NCBI GenBank assembly: GCA_964598695.1
Contig: CAZRDB010000250.1
Span: forward strand, 1 to 6,251
Length of the DNA: 6,251 nucleotides
From: CAZRDB01 sp964598695
Lineage (GTDB): Bacteria > Armatimonadota > Zipacnadia > UBA1398
Reading direction: 5' to 3'
This document shows positions 1 to 5,608 of the stretch, one piece after another. How positions within the stretch are numbered: the stretch's first letter is position 1; every line of letters begins with the position of its first letter. The notes beneath the pieces were generated by a model that was not told where the DNA came from, did not search any database, and saw only the letters and a list, made by a program, of their open reading frames with translations. The translations under genes were made by a program, and so were the position numbers.

Positions 1-9
1 CGACGACAA

Positions 10-26
10 CCGCTCAAGTAGAGCGG
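10..26. repeat. Small inverted repeat near left edge
   Basis: CCGCTC (10-15) and GAGCGG (21-26) are perfect reverse complements around a 5-base spacer. No run of T follows, so it is not a convincing intrinsic terminator. An in-frame TAG at 19-21 lies in the spacer and right arm, in a frame open from the window edge for only six codons. This could be the last few codons of an upstream gene or chance. The element could be an operator, a remnant of a terminator, or nothing. Confidence 0.25.
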
Positions 27-106
27 AAGAACGAGCACTCGACAGACCGCCGCTCGCCGCTGGTACCCGCAGGGACTCTCGGGAACCGCTCCAGAGCGCA
101 CCCGGA

Positions 107-135
107 TCGACGCCCGCGTGTCAGAGAGGTATCCT
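107..135 (+). promoter_or_regulatory. Weak sigma70-like promoter candidate for the glutaminase/PNGase unit
   Basis: TCGACG (107-112, 4 of 6 to TTGACA) and TATCCT (130-135, 4 of 6 to TATAAT) are separated by exactly 17 bp. They would start transcription near 142, about 50 bases before the first ATG. The -10 lies inside a small dyad, GAGG-TAT-CCTC (126-136). The match is modest and many GC-rich regions give such pairs by chance. It is the best candidate I see in the 191 bp upstream of the gene. Confidence 0.3.
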
Positions 136-178
136 CCGGCGAGGTCGGAACGCCCGGCTTCCTGGCCCGCCAACCGCG

Positions 179-184
179 AAAGGA
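179..184 (+). promoter_or_regulatory. Ribosome binding site of the glutaminase-family gene
   Basis: AAAGGA sits 7 bases before the ATG at 192. It decides the start: the reading frame stays open leftward to the window edge, but contains no ATG, GTG or TTG before 192, and the signal peptide begins directly at this ATG. Confidence 0.65.
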
Positions 185-191
185 CCATTCC

Positions 192-2777
192 ATGCACTCC
201 GTTCTCGCGACCCTGCTGCTTCCGGGGCTGTCGCTGCCCCTCGCTGCCGGTGACCCCGCCCCGGTCGGCGCCCGCGTTCCCGCCGTGCCGCTGGTGACCC
301 ACACCCCCTACTTCACCGTGTGGTCGTGCGCCGACGGCCTCACGCAAGACGTCACGCGCCACTGGACCGGCCGGCCGCACCCCCTGACCTCGCTGGTGCG
401 GGTAGACGGCAAGACATTCCGACTCATGGGGACCACGCCCGAGGAGGCGCCGGCCCTGCCGCAGGTCGACCTGCAGATCACCGCGACCCGCACGACCTAC
501 CAGTTCGCTAACGACACCGTGCGAGTCGGCCTGACCTTCCTGACCCCGTCGCTGCCCGGCGATCTCGACGTCCTCGCCCGCCCCGTCAGCTACCTGACCT
601 GGCGCGTCGAGGCCCTCGACGGCCGCACGCACCGGGTCGAGGTGCTCTTCACGGCCTCCTCGCTGCTCGCCGTCGACGACGACACGCAGAAGGTCGAGTG
701 GCACGCGGAGGCTTTCCCCGGCCTCGAGACCTGCCGGGTCGGCTCCATCGACCAGCCCGTCCTCGCCCGCAAGGGCGACAACCTCGCCATCGACTGGGGT
801 TGGTGCTACCTGGCGGCCCCGCAGGACGAAGCTGCCCGTGTCGGCGTCCATGGCCGCGCGGCGCTCGAGGCGACCTTCGCCCGCGAGGGCGCGCCCCCGG
901 CCGCGGCCGACACGCGGATGCCGCGCGCCGCGGGCGATGACGAGCCGGTGCTGTTCGCGGCGCTCGACCTGGCCGCCGTCGGCGCCGAGGCCGTCCAGCG
1001 CCACGTGCTGCTCGGCTACGACGAGGTCTACGCGATCCGCTACTTCTCCGCCAACCTGCGGCCCTACTGGCGCCGCAACGGGGCCGAGCCGGCCGAGCTG
1101 TTCGCCACGGCCGAACGCGACTACCAGCGCCTCTCGGTCGCCTGCGCCGAGTTCGATCGGGCACTCGCGAGCGACCTGCGGAAGGCCGGCGGCGAGGACT
1201 ACGTGACGATCTGTAACCTCGCCTACCGCCAGGCGATCGCCGGGAACGGATTCGCGGCCGACGAGGCCGGCGGTCCGATGCTCTTCCCGAAGGAGTGCTT
1301 CTCGAACGGCTGCATCGCGACGGTGGACGTGATCTACCCCGAGGCGCCGATCTTCCTGGCGCTCAGCCCGACGCTCACCAAGGCGTTGCTGATCCCGGCG
1401 CTCGAGTACGGCCAGTCGCCGCGGTGGAAGTTCCCCTTTGCCCCGCACGATCTCGGCACCTACCCCCGCGCGACGGGGCAGGTCTACGGCGGCGGCGAGC
1501 AGACCGAGGACAACCAGATGCCGGTCGAGGAGAGCGGCAACATGCTGCTCTTGCTGGCGGCGCTCGCGCAGGCAGAGGGCAACGCCGGCTTCGCCGAGCG
1601 CTACTGGCCGACGATCACCCGCTGGGCGGAGTACCTGCGCGAGAAGGGGCTCGATCCCGAGAACCAGCTCTGCACCGACGACTTCACGGGCCACCTCGCC
1701 CACAACGCCAACCTCTCGGTGAAGGCGATCCTCGCGCTGGCCGCCTATGGCCGCCTCGCCGAGATGCGGGGCGACACGGGGACCGCGCGGGAGTACGGCG
1801 ATCTCGCCCGGCGCTTCGCGGGCGAGTGGGTCGCGATGGCCGACGACGGCGACCACACCCGTCTCGCCTTCGACAAGCCCGGCACCTGGAGCCAGAAGTA
1901 CAACCTGGTGTGGGACCGGATCCTCGACCTGGGGATCTTCCCCCCCGAGGTCGCCGAGCGCGAGATCGCCTTCTACAAGGCGACCGCGCGGCCCTACGGG
2001 CTGCCGCTCGACCCGCGCGCCGAGTTCACCAAGTCCGACTGGCTCATCTGGACCGCCTCGCTCGCGACCGACCCGGCCGACTTCGAGGCCCTGACCGCGC
2101 CCCTGGCGCGCTTCCTGCGCGAATCTCCCACCCGGGTGCCCTTCTCCGACTGGTACGACACCAACAACGCCCGCATGGTGGGCTTCCAGGCCCGGCCGGT
2201 CATCGGGGGAGTCTTCCTCAAGCTCCTGTACGACGCCGAGACCTGGAGGAAGTGGGTCAGCCGCGATACCACGCCCGAGCCCACATGGGGGCCCTTCCCG
2301 ACCGAGCCCGAGGTCGAGACCGTGGTCCCCTGCGCCCAGCAGGAGCCGCTCGCCTGGCGCTACACCGTCGCGGAGCCGGCGGGCGAGTGGTTCGCCCCCG
2401 CCTTCGCCGATGAGACCTGGGCCGAGGGACCCGCGGGCTTCGGCTCGGCCGGCACACCCGGGGCGATCATCGGAACGGAATGGACGACCGGCGACATCTG
2501 GCTGCGCCGCGGCTTCGAGCTGCCCCAGGGCCCGGTGGGCGACCTGCGGTTGTGGGCCCACCACGACGAGGGCCTCGAGATCTACCTGAACGGCGTGCTC
2601 GCCGCGCGGGCCGGCGGCTACCTCACGTCCTACGAGCCGCTCGAGATCTCGGAGCAGGCGAAGGCGGCGCTCCGGCCGGGCGTCAATACGATCGCGGTCC
2701 ACTGCCACCAGACCACCGGCGGCCAGTACGTGGACGTCGGTCTGGTGCGGGTCGTGCCCGTTCGCCCATCGAAGTAG
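192..2777 (+). CDS. Exported glutaminase-A-family protein (DUF4965/DUF1793) with C-terminal jelly-roll domain
   Basis: This is an 861-residue exported protein of the fungal glutaminase A (GtaA) family. A hydrophobic leader (residues 1-20, ending LAAG) has no basic residue beyond His2, which is weak for a signal peptide. DUF4964-like sequence follows (about 28-85, PAVPLVTHTPYFTVWS), then a beta-rich DUF5127-like part (about 90-310). The alpha-helical DUF4965/DUF1793 part (about 320-685) carries the family blocks ATVDVIYPEAPIFL (376-389), FAPHDLGTYPRATG (416-429), MPVEESGN (443-450), DDFTGHLAHNANLSVKA (496-512), KSDWLIWTASLA (614-625), PFSDWYDT (650-657) and GFQARPVIGGVFLKLL (664-679). Residues about 715-857 form an added galactose-binding-like domain (DLRLWAHHDEGLEIYLNG, 784-801), probably for carbohydrate binding. 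Characterised fungal members hydrolyse glutamine to glutamate and ammonia. The helical part resembles six-hairpin glycosidases, so a carbohydrate-active role is possible. The gene lies 19 bp upstream of the PNGase F-like gene. Family assignment is firm; the substrate is not known. Confidence 0.9.
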   Translation: MHSVLATLLLPGLSLPLAAGDPAPVGARVPAVPLVTHTPYFTVWSCADGLTQDVTRHWTGRPHPLTSLVRVDGKTFRLMGTTPEEAPALPQVDLQITATRTTYQFANDTVRVGLTFLTPSLPGDLDVLARPVSYLTWRVEALDGRTHRVEVLFTASSLLAVDDDTQKVEWHAEAFPGLETCRVGSIDQPVLARKGDNLAIDWGWCYLAAPQDEAARVGVHGRAALEATFAREGAPPAAADTRMPRAAGDDEPVLFAALDLAAVGAEAVQRHVLLGYDEVYAIRYFSANLRPYWRRNGAEPAELFATAERDYQRLSVACAEFDRALASDLRKAGGEDYVTICNLAYRQAIAGNGFAADEAGGPMLFPKECFSNGCIATVDVIYPEAPIFLALSPTLTKALLIPALEYGQSPRWKFPFAPHDLGTYPRATGQVYGGGEQTEDNQMPVEESGNMLLLLAALAQAEGNAGFAERYWPTITRWAEYLREKGLDPENQLCTDDFTGHLAHNANLSVKAILALAAYGRLAEMRGDTGTAREYGDLARRFAGEWVAMADDGDHTRLAFDKPGTWSQKYNLVWDRILDLGIFPPEVAEREIAFYKATARPYGLPLDPRAEFTKSDWLIWTASLATDPADFEALTAPLARFLRESPTRVPFSDWYDTNNARMVGFQARPVIGGVFLKLLYDAETWRKWVSRDTTPEPTWGPFPTEPEVETVVPCAQQEPLAWRYTVAEPAGEWFAPAFADETWAEGPAGFGSAGTPGAIIGTEWTTGDIWLRRGFELPQGPVGDLRLWAHHDEGLEIYLNGVLAARAGGYLTSYEPLEISEQAKAALRPGVNTIAVHCHQTTGGQYVDVGLVRVVPVRPSK

Positions 2778-2783
2778 ACCCGA

Positions 2784-2790
2784 GGGAGGT
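2784..2790 (+). promoter_or_regulatory. Ribosome binding site of the lectin-PNGase gene
   Basis: GGGAGGT lies 6 bases before the GTG at 2797, within the 19-bp gap after the preceding stop codon. It supports the GTG start, which also gives a well-formed signal peptide. The short gap, with no room for a promoter, argues for cotranscription with the upstream gene. Confidence 0.75.
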
Positions 2791-2796
2791 CCGCGC

Positions 2797-4467
2797 GTGT
2801 CCAGCCGGAGGTCGGCAGCGCCCCGCGTTCGCGCCGCGCTCGCCGCACTCGCCTTGATCGCCCTCCCGGCCCTCGCGGCCGGTCAGACGACGCTCGAGGC
2901 CGACTTCTCGAGCAAGGAGGCGCTCGCGCCGGCCGAGGCGGCCCGGGCGGGCTCGATGCCGGGTCCGACGTTCGAGGACGGAGCCCTGGTGTTGCTCCAC
3001 GGCGCTCCGATGGAGCGCAACTCCGTCGCGTTCGCCCAGACCGTTTCGGGGGCGCCCGTGGCGGTCACGGCGCGCTTCTCGCTCCGGATCGGCGAGGGCG
3101 GACACGGGCTCGGCTTCGTCCTGCTGCCGGTCGCGCAGCACGGGGCGTCCGGGAGGGCCCCCAACCTGCCGGCCTGGGAGGCGCCCGGACTGCCGGGGGC
3201 CTTCGGTGTCGGCTTCGACGTGTTCGATCCCCCGAGCCAGGACATCTTCGACGAGTGGGGCAACATCGACGGCCGACCCCAGCGCGAGGTCTCGCTGCAC
3301 TGGGACGGCGTCGAGATCGCCAAGCGGCTCTCGCCCGTCGAGTTCCGGGGCGACGACTACCACGCGGTGACCGTCGTCTACCGGGCCGTGGCGGGCGGGG
3401 CGCTCGCGAGCGTCACCATCGACGGGACCGATGTCTACCGCGACACGTTCCTCCCCCTGGCCGTCGCCTACCCGTGCCGTCCGGCGTTCGGCGCCCGCAC
3501 GGGCGAGGTGACCACCGCGGCGGCGCTGCGCGATGTGGCGTTCGAGTGCGAGGAGGCCCCGGCCGATGCCGTGCCGCCCGCGGCCGCGGTCCACGTTCGG
3601 ACCTTCGACGGCGCCGTGATCCACTCGGCCAACGGCCAGCAGACGGCCGAGTTCGACTTGCCCGATCCGTCGGCCTCGATGGCCCGGGTCGTCCTCTCAC
3701 TCACCCTCGAGCCCGGCCCCGGCGGCTGGGACCCCTGGGACCGTTGGGCCGGCGTCTACGCCTGGGACGACAGCGGGCAGCGGTTCGAGATCTTCCGGTA
3801 CATCACGCCCTACGCCCGCGCCTACACGTGGCGGGCCGACGTGACCGACTACTGGCCGATGCTGTGCGGGAGGCGGAAGCTCGGGCTCAATCTCGGGACG
3901 ATCGAGGCTCCCGCGGCCGACCCGGCGCAGCAGAAGGGCTTCCGTGTCACCGTCGACCTCGACTACTTCCCCGGGGAGCCCGCGCGGAGACTGGTCGGTG
4001 CGACGGTGCTGTGGTCGGGCTTCCCCGAGTACGGCAACCCTGAGAGCCCGCTCGACCGGTTCTTCGAACCCCGGACGGTCGCCATCCCGCCCGGGGCCGA
4101 CGGCGCGACGGTGCGGCTGTGGGTCACCGGCCACGGGATGGCCCCGGATGGCAACGCGGCCGAGTTCCTGCCGGTCACACGCACGCTGACCGTCAACGGG
4201 CGCTCGTGGGAGAACCTGCTGTGGAAAGAGGACAACTACCTCAACCCCTGTCGGCCGCAGGGCGGGACCTGGAAGTTCCCGCGTGCGGGGTGGGCCCCGG
4301 GCGACCTCGTGACGCCCTGGGATGTCGACGTGTCGGACGAGCTGGGAGACGAGGCCGCGGCATCGGTCGCCTACACCCCGCAGCCCTACGTGAACCGCAC
4401 GCGCGACCAGGGGCAGGCCAGCCATTGGGTCGAGGGGCAGATGCTGTTCTTCGCCAGACGGGAATGA
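2797..4467 (+). CDS. Exported lectin-like/PNGase F-like fusion (peptide-N-glycosidase family)
   Basis: This 556-residue protein starts at GTG. Residues 1-29 are a signal peptide: basic SRRSAAPRVR, a hydrophobic core at 13-27, then a small-residue cleavage region. Residues about 31-252 resemble an L-type lectin/concanavalin-A-like sandwich (GFVLLP 106-111, AFGVGFDVFDP 135-145, EVSLHWDG 164-171, VTVVYRA 191-197, ASVTIDGT 204-211). Residues about 264-556 match both PNGase F domains: HVRTFD (266-271), WDRWAGVY (314-321), IFRYITPYA (332-340), DVTD (348-351), TGHG (444-447), AAEF (454-457), RAGWAPG (496-502). PNGase F hydrolyses the bond between N-glycan GlcNAc and asparagine, leaving aspartate and releasing the glycan with ammonia. 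By recalled alignment Asp315 matches catalytic Asp60, Arg316 matches Arg61 and Glu456 matches Glu206; Gly367 falls where Glu118 is expected. The PNGase F disulfide cysteines are absent. It is probably exported to the periplasm or outside the cell. Family is secure; activity on true N-glycans is inferred. Confidence 0.87.
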   Translation: MSSRRSAAPRVRAALAALALIALPALAAGQTTLEADFSSKEALAPAEAARAGSMPGPTFEDGALVLLHGAPMERNSVAFAQTVSGAPVAVTARFSLRIGEGGHGLGFVLLPVAQHGASGRAPNLPAWEAPGLPGAFGVGFDVFDPPSQDIFDEWGNIDGRPQREVSLHWDGVEIAKRLSPVEFRGDDYHAVTVVYRAVAGGALASVTIDGTDVYRDTFLPLAVAYPCRPAFGARTGEVTTAAALRDVAFECEEAPADAVPPAAAVHVRTFDGAVIHSANGQQTAEFDLPDPSASMARVVLSLTLEPGPGGWDPWDRWAGVYAWDDSGQRFEIFRYITPYARAYTWRADVTDYWPMLCGRRKLGLNLGTIEAPAADPAQQKGFRVTVDLDYFPGEPARRLVGATVLWSGFPEYGNPESPLDRFFEPRTVAIPPGADGATVRLWVTGHGMAPDGNAAEFLPVTRTLTVNGRSWENLLWKEDNYLNPCRPQGGTWKFPRAGWAPGDLVTPWDVDVSDELGDEAAASVAYTPQPYVNRTRDQGQASHWVEGQMLFFARRE

Positions 4468-4512
4468 GCCGCTCGCCGGCCTGCCGTGGGGTGCGAGGCG
4501 ACCCGGGACGCG

Positions 4513-4541
4513 TTGACCGGAGCCCCGCGCGCGGCTAGAAT
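4513..4541 (+). promoter_or_regulatory. Strong sigma70-type promoter for the ABC exporter unit
   Basis: TTGACC (4513-4518) and TAGAAT (4536-4541) each match the sigma70 consensus at five of six positions and are separated by exactly 17 bp. The predicted start is near 4548, giving a leader of roughly 110 bases before the ATPase gene. This is the best promoter in the window. It separates the ABC transporter genes from the secreted-enzyme pair. Confidence 0.65.
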
Positions 4542-4556
4542 CCCGCGGTTCGCGGG
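4525..4556. promoter_or_regulatory. Paired dyads flanking the -10 box (operator candidate)
   Basis: CCGCGCGCGG (4525-4534) is a perfect palindrome inside the promoter spacer. CCCGCG-GTT-CGCGGG (4542-4556) is a perfect 6-bp inverted repeat over the predicted transcription start. Both are built from the same half-site, CCGCG/CGCGG, with their centres about 19.5 bp apart, close to two helical turns, and the -10 box between them. A repressor bound there would block the promoter. If transcription starts near 4548, the left arm of the second repeat is not transcribed, so it would act as DNA rather than as an RNA hairpin. Short CG-rich palindromes are common in such DNA, so chance is a real alternative. 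Confidence 0.35.
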
Positions 4557-4570
4557 CTCGGGGACCTCAG

Positions 4571-4583
4571 CGCCGCTCCGGCG
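4571..4583 (+). repeat. Leader hairpin 1 (5-bp stem, 3-base loop)
   Basis: CGCCG (4571-4575), loop CTC, CGGCG (4579-4583) is a perfect short stem in the predicted 5' leader of the ABC unit. No T-tract follows, so it is not a terminator. It may be chance in GC-rich sequence. Confidence 0.25.
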
Positions 4584-4619
4584 GAGTCGGCTGTGCGTCC
4601 CAGCCCGGTGCATCACAAG

Positions 4620-4636
4620 CGCGGCTGGCAGCCGCG
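4620..4636 (+). repeat. Leader hairpin 2 (7-bp stem, 3-base loop) just upstream of the RBS
   Basis: CGCGGCT (4620-4626), loop GGC, AGCCGCG (4630-4636) is a perfect stem that ends five bases before the purine-rich ribosome binding site at 4641-4648. All base pairs are G-C except one A-T, so it should be stable. It lacks a T-tract and is therefore not an intrinsic terminator. It could hold the ribosome binding site single-stranded or protect the mRNA 5' region. Confidence 0.4.
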
Positions 4637-4640
4637 TCGA

Positions 4641-4648
4641 GAGAGGAG
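4641..4648 (+). promoter_or_regulatory. Ribosome binding site of the ABC ATPase gene
   Basis: GAGAGGAG precedes three in-frame start codons: TTG 4649, TTG 4652 and GTG 4661. The core AGGAG (4644-4648) lies 0, 3 and 12 bases from them. None has the ideal 5-9 base spacing. GTG 4661 gives the family-typical amino end MIEVEHLTKRYG and is preferred. Confidence 0.5.
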
Positions 4649-4660
4649 TTGTTGTGCCAC

Positions 4661-5608
4661 GTGATCGAGGTAGAGCACCTCACCAAACGCTACGGTGATT
4701 TCGAGGCTGTGCGCGACGTCAGCTTCGAGGTCAAGAAGGGCGAGATCCTGGGCTTCCTCGGCCCCAACGGCGCCGGGAAGACCACCACGCTTCGGATCCT
4801 GACCTGCTTCATGTCGCCCACCCAGGGCAGCGCGCGGGTCGCGGGGTACGACGTGGTCGAGGATTCCCTCGCCGTCCGGCGCCACATCGGCTACCTGCCG
4901 GAGAGTGTCCCCCTGTACACGGAGATGACCCCGCGCGCCTATCTGCACTACTGCGGCCGGCTGCACGGGATGTCGAAGGCCGACCGGATCGCCCGCGTCG
5001 CCGAGGTCGCGGCGCAGTGCCACGTCGACGACGTTCTCGACAAGGCGATCGGCAAGCTCTCGAAGGGCTACCGGCAGCGCGTGGGCCTCGCGCAGGCGAT
5101 GCTCCACTCGCCACAGGTCCTCGTGCTCGACGAGCCGACCGTCGGCCTCGACCCGAAGCAGATCGCGGACGCCCGGCAGGTCATCAAGAACCTCGCGGGT
5201 GACCACACGGTCATCCTGAGCACCCACATCCTGCCCGAGGTCTCGATGACCTGCGACCGCGTCGCGATCATCAACCAGGGCCGGATTGTCGCCGAGGACA
5301 CCCCGAGCCGGCTCACGACCGCGATGACCAAGCGCGAGCGGACGCTCGTGCGGGTCCGCGGCGGCGGCGAGGTCGAATCGCGCGTGAAGGCGGTCAAGGG
5401 CGTGACCGCGGTCAAGCCCGACCCCGCGGGCGCCGTCGAAGGCCGTGGCTTCCTCGTCGAGAGCGAGCCCGGCGCCGATGTCCGGCCCGCGATCGCCCGC
5501 GCGATCGTCGAGGGCGGCGTCGACCTGCTCGAACTCCACGGGCTGGCGATGTCCCTCGAGGAGATCTTCGTCGAGCTGACGACCGAGGAAGAGGGGGTGG
5601 AGGCGTGA
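4661..5608 (+). CDS. ABC-2 type transporter ATP-binding protein (GldA-like)
   Basis: This cytoplasmic ATPase drives an ABC-2 type membrane exporter. With the GTG start it has 315 residues, typical for the family. Walker A is GPNGAGKTT (34-42), the signature loop LSKGYRQR (133-140), Walker B with catalytic Glu158 is VLVLDEP (153-159), the D-loop VGLDP (161-165) and the switch histidine His189 is in STHILPE (187-193). The usual Q-loop is read as IGYLPE (77-82), with no glutamine; this is frequent in the GldA-like branch. A regulatory-type tail of about 95 residues follows the nucleotide-binding core. The next gene overlaps it by GTGA and encodes the membrane partner, so the two are translationally coupled. 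A promoter lies upstream at 4513-4541. GldA is named for Bacteroidetes gliding motility, but relatives occur in many phyla without gliding, so no motility role should be read from it. The cargo cannot be told. The alternative starts TTG 4649 or TTG 4652 would add four or three residues. Confidence 0.92.
   Translation: MIEVEHLTKRYGDFEAVRDVSFEVKKGEILGFLGPNGAGKTTTLRILTCFMSPTQGSARVAGYDVVEDSLAVRRHIGYLPESVPLYTEMTPRAYLHYCGRLHGMSKADRIARVAEVAAQCHVDDVLDKAIGKLSKGYRQRVGLAQAMLHSPQVLVLDEPTVGLDPKQIADARQVIKNLAGDHTVILSTHILPEVSMTCDRVAIINQGRIVAEDTPSRLTTAMTKRERTLVRVRGGGEVESRVKAVKGVTAVKPDPAGAVEGRGFLVESEPGADVRPAIARAIVEGGVDLLELHGLAMSLEEIFVELTTEEEGVEA

Noticed and set aside
1..21. Possible last codons of an upstream gene ending in TAG at 19-21
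   Set aside because: Only six codons are visible, so it cannot be told from chance.
1295..2413. Long plus-strand open frame overlapping the glutaminase-family gene
   Set aside because: Its translation is rich in Arg, Gly, Ala and Pro with no family motifs, and it lies wholly inside a gene with many conserved blocks. It is a GC-bias shadow frame.
2797..2886. Twin-arginine (Tat) export signal in the lectin-PNGase leader
   Set aside because: SRRSAAP has paired arginines but lacks the following hydrophobic residues of the Tat motif; a general Sec-type leader fits better.
2683..3624. Minus-strand 313-codon open frame antisense to the lectin-PNGase gene
   Set aside because: It is a low-complexity Arg/Gly-rich translation without domains or RBS, as expected from the complement of high-GC coding DNA.
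4468..4512. Intrinsic terminator after the lectin-PNGase gene
   Set aside because: No stable hairpin followed by a run of T is present; termination may be factor-dependent or lie elsewhere.
4486..4698. Small 70-codon plus-strand open frame in the intergenic region
   Set aside because: It runs through the promoter, the leader hairpins and the RBS of the ABC ATPase, has no clear RBS of its own and no recognisable domain.
4613..5539. Minus-strand 308-codon open frame antisense to the ABC ATPase
   Set aside because: The sense strand carries every ABC ATPase motif; the antisense product shows no family features.
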